A stretch of 13,644 nucleotides of DNA from Alteromonadaceae bacterium (lineage in GTDB: Bacteria > Pseudomonadota > Gammaproteobacteria > Pseudomonadales > Oleiphilaceae). A program made the translations under genes and the position numbers. The number at the start of each line of letters is the position of its first letter. The first letter of the stretch is position 1. The stretch spans positions 1-13,644 of the forward strand of contig JABXHG010000592.1 in the NCBI GenBank assembly GCA_013393545.1, read 5' to 3'. This document shows positions 1 through 8,157 of the stretch, in pieces. The notes below the pieces were generated by a model, which was not told the DNA's origin, made no database searches, and was given only the letters and a program-made list of their open reading frames with translations.

Positions 1-84
1 CTTCCCCGCGCTCGGTGCCGGGCAGGGAACAGCGGCCAACCGAATCTCAGGACTGTATCGGACCGCTGGTTACGGCCGGCGGGG

Positions 85-1233
85 GTGGAGGACGTTCTGC
101 CGCCCCGGGCCGGGCAGGTGGAATCCCTGCGCGGGGATGTAATGAACCCCTGCCAGCGCTGGTGTTACCAGCTGGTAATTCCGCCGCTGATCGAATATCT
201 GGAATCGCTGTTTACCGGTACCGGTCACGATCTGGAGCTGCAAACCTTCAAACTCACCGACCAGCTGACTGGCCGGATGATGGGTGTGCGCGCCGACATG
301 ACCCCGCAAGCGGCCCGGATTGACGCCCACACCCTGGGCGAAGACGGTATTACTCGCCTGTGTTACGCCGGCCACGTGTTGCACACCCGCCCACAGCACA
401 TGCTGACCGGGCGTACGCCAATCCAGGCCGGTTGCGAGTTGTTTGGCAGTGCGTCTGAATCCGCTGATATGGAAGTGATCAGTCTGATGCTGGAAACCCT
501 GCGGGTGGCCGGTTTGCCCCGGGTGCATCTGGACCTGGCGCACGTCTCTATCTACGAGAGCCTGGTAACTGAAGCCGGGTTTGATCGCGACACAGAGGCC
601 GCGGTGTTTGATGCCATGGCCCGCAAATCCGTACCAGAGCTGGACCAGCTACTGGGTGACTGTGCCCCGGGCAGTGCCGGCGCCCGCTTACGCGAATTGG
701 CACGGGTGAACGGCGGCGTGGATGCGCTGGAAGCTGCGCGCTCGATTCTTGGTGGCGCGTCGCCGGCTTTGGATGCCGCACTCGAACAATTGAGCCGTGT
801 GGTCGATACGCTGCAGCGGGCCTATCCGGAGGTCAGTCTTGGCTTCGATTTCTGTGAGCTGCGTGGCTACAACTACCATACCGGCCTGGTGTTTGCCGCC
901 TATGTGCCAGGGCACGGTGATTCCGTGGCCAAGGGCGGCCGGTACGATGCCATTGGCAGTGATTTCGGCCGTGCCCGGCCGGCAACCGGCTTCAGCCTGG
1001 ACATTCGCGCCCTGGTGGCACTGGGGCAGCGCGCCTATAACCGGGCAGGGGCAATCTGGGCACCGGCGGACGAAGATGCCGCCCTGGATGGCGTCATTTC
1101 TGGCCTGCGCATGACCGAAACGGTTGTGCGGGCACTGCCCGAAGATACCAACGCCGACCCGGCGGCCCGCGGTTGTGACCGGCAACTGGTCAAACGCGAC
1201 GGCAAATGGGTGGTTGAAGCGCTGGGCGACTAG
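85..1233 (+). CDS. hisZ: ATP phosphoribosyltransferase regulatory subunit HisZ (5' end uncertain)
   Basis: HisZ is a catalytically inactive paralogue of histidyl-tRNA synthetase. It pairs with short-form HisG to make the enzyme of the first step of histidine biosynthesis, in the cytoplasm. The product shows the class II synthetase-like core: FKLTDQLTGRMMGVRADMTPQAARI early in the chain (motif split here as FKLTDQ, RADMTPQAARID), LGFDFCELRGYNYHTGLVFAAY in the middle (LRGYNYHTG), then AKGGRYD and GFSLDI. The GTG at 85 is the first usable start in frame. The family N-terminus (SDRWL..GVEDVLPP) is already readable upstream from codon 58, and the codon where the start is expected (49-51, predicted 394 residues) is AGG, not ATG. 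The frame has no stop back to base 1. The natural start is therefore unresolved. purA follows after 78 bases on the same strand. Identity is secure; the start is not. Confidence 0.9.
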   Translation: MEDVLPPRAGQVESLRGDVMNPCQRWCYQLVIPPLIEYLESLFTGTGHDLELQTFKLTDQLTGRMMGVRADMTPQAARIDAHTLGEDGITRLCYAGHVLHTRPQHMLTGRTPIQAGCELFGSASESADMEVISLMLETLRVAGLPRVHLDLAHVSIYESLVTEAGFDRDTEAAVFDAMARKSVPELDQLLGDCAPGSAGARLRELARVNGGVDALEAARSILGGASPALDAALEQLSRVVDTLQRAYPEVSLGFDFCELRGYNYHTGLVFAAYVPGHGDSVAKGGRYDAIGSDFGRARPATGFSLDIRALVALGQRAYNRAGAIWAPADEDAALDGVISGLRMTETVVRALPEDTNADPAARGCDRQLVKRDGKWVVEALGD

Positions 1234-1266
1234 GCCCGGCTCTCAGAATTTTCATTTACTGGCTAA

Positions 1267-2607
<1,341 letters not shown>

Positions 2608-2635
2608 GGTCGCACCCTCTCCAGAACAAAAATAA

Positions 2636-2668
2636 CCGCCCGCAGCAAAGGCTCCGGGCGGTTTTTTT
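2636..2668. terminator. Intrinsic terminator, probably bidirectional, between purA and cmoB
   Basis: A 7-bp perfect GC-rich stem (CCGCCCG at 2636-2642 with CGGGCGG at 2655-2661, 12-nt loop) is followed on the plus strand by seven T residues (2662-2668), directly after purA. On the minus strand the same hairpin is followed by TTATTTTT (complement of 2628-2635), so it probably also ends cmoB transcripts coming from the right. Confidence 0.9.
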
Positions 2669-2691
2669 ATGCCTGAGGCGGCGGGGTAAAA

Positions 2692-3684
2692 TCAGGGCTT
2701 TTCGGCAATGATCGTGGCGCGTTTGGGGCCCGGGTAGCCTTCGATGGTTTTGGCGGGATCGTCCGGGTCCAGGAAGTCTTTCAGGGAATTGAAGCGCATC
2801 CAGTCAGTGCTGCGTTGTTCATCGGTGCTGGTATCGCTGACATCCACCACCCGGGCGTTGCGGAAACCGGTTCGGTCCAGCCAGCGTAGCAGAGTAGGGC
2901 AGCTGGGCAGGAACCAGACATTTCGCATCTGCCCGTAACGGTCTTCCGGCATCAGGCTGTACCCTTCCGGGCCGTCCACCACCCGGGTTTCCAGTACCAG
3001 CTCACCACCCCGGCGCAGGGTGCCTTTCAGCTCCAGCAAATGGTCGAGTGGCGAGCGGCGGTGGTAGAGCACGCCCATGGAAAAGGTAGTGTCGAACAGC
3101 TCCAGCTTGTCTGGCAGGTCTTCCATCCGCACCGGCAGCAGATCCACCGGCACATTACCAAGATAACCCTTCACCGCCAGGAACTGAAACAGGAACAGCA
3201 GGCCGGGATCGATGCCGATCACGCGGGCGGCGCCGGCCCCAAACATGCGCCAGCAGTGGTAACCCGAGCCGCAGCCAACATCCAGAATGGTGCGGCCCTT
3301 GAGGTCGGCCAGGTGCGGGGCCACCCGCTCCCATTTCCAGTCTGAACGCCATTCGGTATCGATATAGGTGTCAAAGAAATCAAACGGCCCCTTGCGCCAT
3401 GGCATGAGTCCTCGCAGGCCCTGTTCAACTGCCAGTTGAGTATTGGTTGTCAGAGCCTCGGGTGGAGTGAGGGTTACCGCGCTGGTGTTCAGGTCAGCCT
3501 CGGCACCGGGTATCTGAGGCAGGGTGTTCAGTGCTTCGAGCCACCGGGGCAGATCGCCGTGGGGGCGCTCCTCGAATTTATGGATCAACTGTTGTCTCAG
3601 CTGCCCGGCCCATTGCTCGCGGTCGGCCTGTGTCAGGTAATCCAGAACCGGGTTGAAGTGTGTCTGCCAGTCAAACAATGCCAT
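2692..3684 (-). CDS. cmoB: tRNA U34 carboxymethyltransferase CmoB
   Basis: CmoB transfers the carboxymethyl group of carboxy-S-adenosylmethionine to 5-hydroxyuridine at tRNA position 34, giving cmo5U, which widens wobble decoding. The sequence has the CmoB signature GLMPWRKGPFDFF..IDTEWRSDWKWERV (about residues 92-121) followed by a Rossmann methyltransferase fold with DVGCGSGYH (135-143), GIDP and GVLYHRRSP. Counting from the ATG at 3684 gives 330 residues, close to the family norm (E. coli 323). A longer reading starts at a TTG (3705) immediately after the cmoA stop, adding seven residues, but it has no visible ribosome site, whereas AGGA lies 13 nt before the ATG. Either way cmoB follows cmoA with almost no gap, as expected for an operon in which CmoA makes the substrate for CmoB. 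Confidence 0.95.
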   Translation of the reverse strand: MALFDWQTHFNPVLDYLTQADREQWAGQLRQQLIHKFEERPHGDLPRWLEALNTLPQIPGAEADLNTSAVTLTPPEALTTNTQLAVEQGLRGLMPWRKGPFDFFDTYIDTEWRSDWKWERVAPHLADLKGRTILDVGCGSGYHCWRMFGAGAARVIGIDPGLLFLFQFLAVKGYLGNVPVDLLPVRMEDLPDKLELFDTTFSMGVLYHRRSPLDHLLELKGTLRRGGELVLETRVVDGPEGYSLMPEDRYGQMRNVWFLPSCPTLLRWLDRTGFRNARVVDVSDTSTDEQRSTDWMRFNSLKDFLDPDDPAKTIEGYPGPKRATIIAEKP

Positions 3685-3705
3685 GGAAAATACGAAATCC
3701 TGCAA

Positions 3706-4464
3706 TCAAGGGTTTTTAACGGCGAGCATGGAAACAAAATTGAAGCACTGATACCACACCAGCACCTGGTCAAAGCCGGCCTCTTGCAGGCGGGCCTTGT
3801 GAGTGGCCAGGGTTTCCGGGACCAGCACTTTTTCAATGGCGGCGCGTTTTTGGCTGATTTCCAGATCGGAATAGCCATTGGCGCGTTTGAATTCGTGGTG
3901 CAGCCGGGTCTGGGTTTCCTGCTCCACCTCGGATTCGAAGCGGATTTTCTCGGAGACAACCAGCACGCCGCCGGGCAGGGTGGCGTCGGCAATCCGGCGG
4001 AGCAGGGGCAGGCGCTGCTCAGGTGGCACGAACTGCAGGGTGTAGTTCAGTGTGGTGACCGAAGCCTTGCTGAGTTCGGTGGTGAGGATATCCTCACAGC
4101 GCAGTTCCACCGGCAGATCGTGATCATCTAGCGCCACGTAATGCTCACAACGCTCAATCATGGCGCTGGAGTTATCCACCCCCACCAGCGTGCAGTCGGT
4201 GTGGGCAATGCCATGGCGCATGGCCAGGGTGGAGGCCCCAAGGGAGCAGCCAAGATCGTAACAGTGGGACCCCGGCTGCACATATTGCTCGGTGATGACT
4301 TCGATCATCGGGATGATGGTGGTGTAGCCGGGTACCGACCGGCGGATCATGTCCGGAAACACCCGGGCCACCGAGGCGTCGAACCGAAAATCTTCCGGAT
4401 TGCGTTCGGTGGCAAACAGCCGATCCGTCATCTGCTCCGGTGCGGCCGGCTTATTGCTGTTCAT
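3706..4464 (-). CDS. cmoA: Carboxy-S-adenosyl-L-methionine synthase CmoA
   Basis: CmoA converts S-adenosylmethionine and prephenate to carboxy-SAM, the donor used by CmoB. The 252 residues match the family (E. coli 247). Visible motifs are VPGYTTIIPMI (45-55), the SAM-binding loop YDLGCSLGAST (69-79), GVDNSSAMIERC (95-106), NYTLQFVPPEQR (140-151) and the family-typical FKRANGYSDLEISQKRAAIE (192-211), then WYQCFNFVSMLAVK at the end. The ATG at 4464 follows GAGG with a 6-nt spacer. The start overlaps the end of the upstream small gene by 14 bases, which suggests translational coupling. The stop codon abuts the cmoB region, so the two genes are certainly co-transcribed. No unusual residues noted. 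Confidence 0.96.
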   Translation of the reverse strand: MNSNKPAAPEQMTDRLFATERNPEDFRFDASVARVFPDMIRRSVPGYTTIIPMIEVITEQYVQPGSHCYDLGCSLGASTLAMRHGIAHTDCTLVGVDNSSAMIERCEHYVALDDHDLPVELRCEDILTTELSKASVTTLNYTLQFVPPEQRLPLLRRIADATLPGGVLVVSEKIRFESEVEQETQTRLHHEFKRANGYSDLEISQKRAAIEKVLVPETLATHKARLQEAGFDQVLVWYQCFNFVSMLAVKNP

Positions 4465-4831
4465 CGGGTACCTCGGTCGCTCCCGGTGTCGGTGTCACCA
4501 GATCCCGGTCGGTGGGCGAAGGCCGTACACAGCGAACGCCCCGGTTCTTGTAGTCAACCAGAATGCCCCGGAAAGAGGGATCCACGTCGGCGGCAATGGC
4601 GAGATAGCCATCCACGCAGGCTGCGTGCAATTCCGAGGATTTGCGCGACATGCGGAACTCTTCACCGGGCTTCAGGTGGATAGCCTGGAACTCACCCACC
4701 GGTACGTGATCCTTGTTGTCGGAATGCTCGATGCGGCCGGTGGCCTCCAGTACCAACACCGTGCCGATGATGCAGGCAGCGGCGGTGACCAGCAATGTGC
4801 GCACCGAATAGCCTTTCTCTTGTTCGCTCAT
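4451..4831 (-). CDS. Small single-pass membrane-anchored protein of unknown function
   Basis: A 126-residue protein I do not recognise. Residues 1-11 are polar with K6 and R11, followed by one hydrophobic segment (TLLVTAAACIIGTVLVLEA, 12-30), which fits an N-in signal anchor, so the remainder probably lies in the periplasm. The body holds two cysteines outside the membrane segment (C72 in HAACVDGYLAIA, C101 in VRCVRP) that could form a disulfide, and an acidic, threonine/proline-rich tail. The ATG at 4831 has AGAGG five bases upstream, which decides this start over a longer one reaching into srkA. It begins 19 bases after srkA ends and overlaps cmoA by 14 bases, so it is a genuine member of the cluster. 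No catalytic motif is visible; function cannot be inferred beyond membrane anchoring. Confidence 0.8.
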   Translation of the reverse strand: MSEQEKGYSVRTLLVTAAACIIGTVLVLEATGRIEHSDNKDHVPVGEFQAIHLKPGEEFRMSRKSSELHAACVDGYLAIAADVDPSFRGILVDYKNRGVRCVRPSPTDRDLVTPTPGATEVPDEQQ

Positions 4832-4850
4832 GGATACCTCTTTGCAATAA

Positions 4851-5870
4851 TCAGAATTGGCCCGGAAGGCTGATAGCCGGCTCTTGCAGGGCGGCCAGCT
4901 GTTCCCGTAACGACAGCACCTGGTCTGACCAGAACCGGGGCTGGGCAAACCAGGGGAAAAAGCGCGGGAAAGCCGGGTCGTCCCAGCGCCGGGCCAGCCA
5001 GGCGCAATGGGATAACTGCCGGTAACAGCGCAAGGGTTCGATCAGGTGCCGCTCCCGGCGATTGAATTCGCGGAACATTTCATAACCTTCCAGCAGTTCG
5101 CCGAGCTGGGCGCCGCGTTCACTGGCCTCGCCATTCAACAGCAGCCACATATCCTGGATGGCGGGGCCGGTACGGCAGTCGTCCAGATCCACGAACAGCA
5201 TCTGCTCGTCCCGGCACAGAATGTTGCCGGCATGGCAGTCGCCGTGAATGCGCAACGTGCTGACCGACCCGGCATCCGCCACCCGGGCTCGGCTGGCTGC
5301 CAACAGATCCGGAATCAGGCTGTCCCAGGCGGGGCGCAGGTCATCCGGCACCCAGCCTTCACTGACCAGAAATTCATTGTGTCGTTCAATGCCCTCTAGC
5401 AGATCAAACGCCGGGCGGTGCCTGAACTCTTTCAACTCTCCAATGTTGTGCATCTGCCCCAGCCACTGGCCAAGCCGATACAGGGTGTCGGTTACGCTGG
5501 TATCCGGCGCCTGGCCGCCCCGCTGCGGAAAGACGGCAAAACGGAAACCGCCGTGCTCGCCCAGGGTCGAGCCATTAGCCAGCATCAGGGGGGCGACCAC
5601 CGGAATGCTGGCTTCCTTCAGTGCCAGGGTGAATTCGTGCTCCTCCCGGATAGCGGCTTCTGTCCATCGGCCGGGTCGATAGAACTTGGCGATCACCGGT
5701 GGCTGATCGTCCACACCCACCTGGTAGACCCGGTTTTCATAGCTGTTAAGCGCGAAAAGGCGGCCGTTGATGGTAAAACCGGCGTCTTCCAGTGCGTCCA
5801 GAATCAGGTCGGGAGTCAGCGCATCGTAGGGATGGCTGGAGGTGGTCAGGTTTGGTGATTGCTCGGACAT
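4851..5870 (-). CDS. srkA: Stress response Ser/Thr kinase SrkA (RdoA/YihE family)
   Basis: A protein kinase of the aminoglycoside phosphotransferase-like (APH/choline kinase) fold; E. coli SrkA (YihE) is linked to the Cpx envelope stress response and protects against toxin-driven cell death. The 339 residues compare with 328 in E. coli. Visible features are LNSYENRVYQVG (41-52), the ATP-binding lysine region VIAKFYRPGRW (59-69), the catalytic loop IHGDCHAGNIL (208-218, catalytic D211 and N216), the metal-binding FVDLDDCRTGPAIQDMW (226-242, split FVDLDD) and the C-terminal WLARRWDDPAFP...FPWF. The ATG at 5870 (MSEQSPN) is preferred over an extension reaching into the comF stop region because homology to the kinase starts near PYDALTPD. 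It is probably the first gene of a cluster with the small protein, cmoA and cmoB. Confidence 0.93.
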   Translation of the reverse strand: MSEQSPNLTTSSHPYDALTPDLILDALEDAGFTINGRLFALNSYENRVYQVGVDDQPPVIAKFYRPGRWTEAAIREEHEFTLALKEASIPVVAPLMLANGSTLGEHGGFRFAVFPQRGGQAPDTSVTDTLYRLGQWLGQMHNIGELKEFRHRPAFDLLEGIERHNEFLVSEGWVPDDLRPAWDSLIPDLLAASRARVADAGSVSTLRIHGDCHAGNILCRDEQMLFVDLDDCRTGPAIQDMWLLLNGEASERGAQLGELLEGYEMFREFNRRERHLIEPLRCYRQLSHCAWLARRWDDPAFPRFFPWFAQPRFWSDQVLSLREQLAALQEPAISLPGQF

Positions 5871-5950
5871 AAAACCCACGGCTTGCTTAATGTGGGCCAA
5901 GTATACCGGTTGTCGCCGTTTCAGGTCATGTCTGTGAATGGTCGGGGTGC

Positions 5951-6676
5951 TTATCCCGGCGTTCGCGCCAGAGCCCAAAGCTGGATGTCCCTGGCCCCGG
6001 CGTTCCGCAGAGTTTGCGCCAGCACCCTGGCCGTGGCACCGGTGGTGACCACGTCATCCACCAACGCCACCCGTGCCGGGACTGGACCGCGAACCTCAAA
6101 CACTCCTCGCAGATTGGCCAGCCGGGCGCCCCGGCCGAGGCCTCGCTGCGCCCGCACCCGCCTTCGCCTGTACACCACCCCCCTGGCCACCGGAATGCCG
6201 AGCGGGCTGGCGATTGCCTCGCTGATCTCCGCCGCCTGGTTGAAGCCCCTGTGCCAGCGACGTGTCCAGTGCATGGGCGCGGGAATCAATACATCCGGCC
6301 ACTGGTCAGGGGGCACCTGTTGCCGGATGACGTCGGCAAACTCTGCCAGCAAAGGGCGAACATACTGGCGCTGGCCGTGGTACTTGTACCGGCCGATCAT
6401 GCCATCGACGGGGAACTGGTAACGCCAGGGAATGATAGAGCGGGAGAACGGCGGCGGGCTGGCCTGACATTCGCCGCACAGGGTGCCGGGTAGTGCGAAC
6501 GGCAGTGGTAACGCACAGGCATGGCAATGCCAGCGGTTAACCGGTAAGTCGGCCCGGCAATCCGGGCAAAGCCCGTGCAGGGCATCTTCGCGCAGGCAGG
6601 CTACGCAACGGCCGTGGTTTTCGCTGTTAACCTTTAGGTTTATGAAGGTTGACAGCGAGTGCAGTCCCTTTATCAT
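5951..6676 (-). CDS. ComF family protein (double zinc ribbon plus phosphoribosyltransferase domain)
   Basis: ComF/GntX-type protein of 241 residues. Eight cysteines in four pairs (C24/C27, C37/C40, C51/C54, C67/C70) form the N-terminal double zinc ribbon. A phosphoribosyltransferase domain follows, with LIPAPMHWTRRWHRGFNQA (IPAPMHW..R..RGFNQA, the family hallmark) and the PRPP-binding VALVDDVVTTGAT near the C-terminus. In transformable bacteria ComF is a cytosolic factor needed for uptake of single-stranded DNA; in E. coli the homologue GntX (NfuA neighbour) serves use of DNA as nutrient. The ATG at 6676 has no clear ribosome site, and this start places the bioB promoter and a BirA-like operator inside the first codons; residues 1-20 show no zinc-ribbon homology, so a non-ATG start further in is possible. 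It is divergent from bioB, a common arrangement in this group. The stop is 80 bases before srkA. Confidence 0.88.
   Translation of the reverse strand: MIKGLHSLSTFINLKVNSENHGRCVACLREDALHGLCPDCRADLPVNRWHCHACALPLPFALPGTLCGECQASPPPFSRSIIPWRYQFPVDGMIGRYKYHGQRQYVRPLLAEFADVIRQQVPPDQWPDVLIPAPMHWTRRWHRGFNQAAEISEAIASPLGIPVARGVVYRRRRVRAQRGLGRGARLANLRGVFEVRGPVPARVALVDDVVTTGATARVLAQTLRNAGARDIQLWALARTPG
6622..6657. promoter_or_regulatory. BirA operator 1 (biotin repressor site) over the bioB -35 box
   Basis: Inverted repeat CGCTGTTAACC (6622-6632), 14-nt spacer, GGTTGACAGCG (6647-6657); the arms match at 10 of 11 positions. This fits the known BirA operator layout, TTGTAAACC-like half-sites separated by 14-16 bases with an inward-facing AACC/GGTT. 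The right arm contains the TTGACA -35 box, so bound biotinyl-AMP-BirA would block RNA polymerase. Pattern seen directly; binding inferred. Confidence 0.8.
6649..6676 (+). promoter_or_regulatory. Sigma70-like promoter of bioB
   Basis: A perfect -35 box TTGACA (6649-6654), a 16-nt spacer and TATCAT (6671-6676, five of six matches to TATAAT) predict transcription starting near 6683, about 45 nt before the bioB ATG. The -35 box is embedded in the right arm of BirA operator 1. Confidence 0.7.
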
Positions 6677-6679
6677 CGC

Positions 6680-6695
6680 GGTTTATCCGTAAACC
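6680..6695 (+). promoter_or_regulatory. Short hairpin in the bioB leader
   Basis: GGTTTA (6680-6685), loop TCCG, TAAACC (6690-6695) form a perfect 6-bp hairpin around the predicted transcription start. Its right arm doubles as the left half-site of BirA operator 2. It may simply be a spare BirA half-site pair rather than an RNA structure. Confidence 0.4.
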
Positions 6696-6716
6696 AAATA
6701 ACCAAGAAAGGTTAAC
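6689..6716. promoter_or_regulatory. Probable second BirA operator just before the bioB ribosome site
   Basis: GTAAACC (6689-6695), 14-nt spacer, GGTTAAC (6710-6716): arms match at 6 of 7 positions, with the same spacer length as operator 1 and the GTAAACC half-site found in enterobacterial bio operators. The right arm directly abuts the AGGA ribosome site (6717-6720) of bioB. Placed downstream of the predicted start, it could act as a roadblock or help cooperative binding. Confidence 0.6.
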
Positions 6717-6727
6717 AGGACTTTGCC

Positions 6728-7786
6728 ATGACCGCCACCGCACTGCGTCACGACTGGACGCTCAAGGAAGCCCGGGAACTCTTCAGCCTGCCCTTCAACG
6801 ATCTGTTGTTCCGCGCCCAGACCGTACACCGGGAGCATTTCGACCCGAACGAGGTGCAGGTCAGCACGCTGCTGTCGATCAAAACCGGCGCCTGCCCGGA
6901 AGACTGCAAGTATTGCCCCCAGAGCGGTCACTACAACACCGATCTGGAGAAAGAAAAGCTGCTGGAGATCGAAAAAGTTGTGGGCGAAGCTCGCGCCGCG
7001 CGACAAAAAGGCGCGTCCCGCTTCTGCATGGGTGCCGCCTGGCGCAGTCCTTCGAAAAAGGACATGCCGTACGTGCTGGACATGATCCGGCAGGTGAAGT
7101 CCCTTGGCCTGGAAACCGGTATGACCCTGGGTATGCTAAAAGAAGAACAGGCCGAGGAACTGGCCGAGGCAGGCCTGGATTACTACAACCACAACCTCGA
7201 CACCTCCGAGAAGTACTACAGCCACATCATCACCACCCGTACTTATCAGGACCGGCTCGATACCCTGGATAACGTGCGCAAGGCGGGCATGAAAGTCTGC
7301 TGCGGCGGCATCATGGGCATGGGCGAGGAAGAAGACGATCGTGTCGGCCTGCTGGTGGAGCTGGCGAACCTGCCACAGCATCCGGAAAGTGGGCCGGTGA
7401 ACATGCTGGTGAAGGTGAAGGGCACGCCGCTGGAAGACGTCGAAGATCTGGAGCCGTTTGATTTCGTGCGCCTGATTGCGGTGGCGCGGATCATGATGCC
7501 GGCTTCCCACGTTCGCCTATCCGCTGGTCGTGAGCAAATGAACGAGCAGATGCAGGCGCTGTGTTTCATGGCCGGTGCCAATTCCATTTTCTACGGCGAG
7601 AAGCTGCTGACCACTTCTAACCCGGAGGCGGATGCGGACATGCAGCTTTTCCGCAAGCTGGGTATCCGGCCAGAGCAGCGGGAGCAGTGTGCCAGCGAGG
7701 AGCAGGAGGAAGAGGCGCTGGCCGAGGCTGTGGAGTATGAAGCGACGCGGCATTTGTTTTATGACGCTACTCGGGAGACTGCCTGA
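6728..7786 (+). CDS. bioB: Biotin synthase BioB
   Basis: Radical SAM enzyme that inserts sulfur into dethiobiotin, the last step of biotin synthesis. The [4Fe-4S] motif CPEDCKYC supplies C56, C60 and C63. Conserved surroundings are [20 protein letters not shown] (split [16 protein letters not shown]), the FCMGAAWR segment, [20 protein letters not shown] and [10 protein letters not shown], which together hold the cysteines and the arginine that ligate the sacrificial [2Fe-2S] cluster in the E. coli enzyme. Length 352 compares with 346 in E. coli. The ATG at 6728 has AGGA seven bases upstream. It is the first gene of the biotin cluster, behind two BirA-like operators, and is separated from bioF by 371 bases with two palindromic elements. 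The tail is acidic ([15 protein letters not shown]) before the end; otherwise ordinary. Confidence 0.98.
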   Translation: MTATALRHDWTLKEARELFSLPFNDLLFRAQTVHREHFDPNEVQVSTLLSIKTGACPEDCKYCPQSGHYNTDLEKEKLLEIEKVVGEARAARQKGASRFCMGAAWRSPSKKDMPYVLDMIRQVKSLGLETGMTLGMLKEEQAEELAEAGLDYYNHNLDTSEKYYSHIITTRTYQDRLDTLDNVRKAGMKVCCGGIMGMGEEEDDRVGLLVELANLPQHPESGPVNMLVKVKGTPLEDVEDLEPFDFVRLIAVARIMMPASHVRLSAGREQMNEQMQALCFMAGANSIFYGEKLLTTSNPEADADMQLFRKLGIRPEQREQCASEEQEEEALAEAVEYEATRHLFYDATRETA

Positions 7787-7803
7787 TTTTGACTTGGGTG
7801 CTG

Positions 7804-7920
7804 TGGCTTTGAAGGCCGGGGTACGCTTTCCGGGACACGCTCAAGACATCCGTGTGCGCTTAGGTCGCGCCATCCATGGCGCTCTATAGTCCCGGAAAGC
7901 GTACCCCCGGCCTTCAGCCA
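7804..7920 (-). repeat. Palindromic element copy 1 (reverse orientation)
   Basis: Left arm 7811-7836 pairs with right arm 7889-7915 over 26 bp with a single bulged C; a further TGGCT/AGCCA pair (7804-7808 with 7916-7920) extends it. The 52-nt interior (7837-7888), read on the minus strand, carries the family core: GCGCCATGGATGGCGC, then CTAAGCG, then ACACGGATGT, then GAGCGT. GGA triplets on the minus strand lie at 7873-7875 and 7849-7851, 24 nt apart. It begins 18 bases after the bioB stop and points against the bio genes, so a bioB read-through transcript carries the complement of the GGA loops. Confidence 0.93.
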
Positions 7921-7980
7921 ATCTGGCCACGAGTTACCTACGTGTTTTGGGGTGTTTGAGGCGGCTCCTTGCTTTAGGTC

Positions 7981-8113
7981 ATGCGCCGAAGTAAGCGGCG
8001 AATCGGGTAGGCCTTCCCGGGACTATCTTTCGCCATGGATGGCGAAAGCTAAGCGAACAGGGATGTCTCGAGCGTGTCCCGGGAAGGCCTACCCGGTTCA
8101 CCGCGTTCGGCAT
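7981..8113 (+). repeat. Palindromic element copy 2
   Basis: Perfect 20-bp arms at 8004-8023 and 8076-8095, with imperfect pairing continuing outward (for example GCCGAA at 7985-7990 with TTCGGC at 8106-8111). The 52-nt interior (8024-8075) holds a perfect 8-bp hairpin CTTTCGCC-ATGGAT-GGCGAAAG (8027-8048) and then CTAAGCG and ACAGGGATGT (8057-8066). The GGA triplets are 24 nt apart (8037, 8061). Together with copy 1 it forms an inverted pair filling the bioB-bioF gap. The 83 bases between them (7921-7980 plus arm ends) show nothing I can name. Confidence 0.93.
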
Positions 8114-8157
8114 GGAATAAGGCCTTAGGCGGGCTTTTCACAGTCGATGGTTAATAC

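Noticed and set aside
3685..3705. TTG start of cmoB directly after the cmoA stop
   Set aside because: It gives seven extra residues without a ribosome site; the ATG at 3684 has AGGA upstream and agrees better with the family length, though reinitiation at TTG cannot be excluded.
7804..8113. Integron attC sites
   Set aside because: Large imperfect palindromes between genes suggested attC, but there is no GTTRRRY core site, no integrase, and the flanking genes are an ordered housekeeping operon rather than cassettes.
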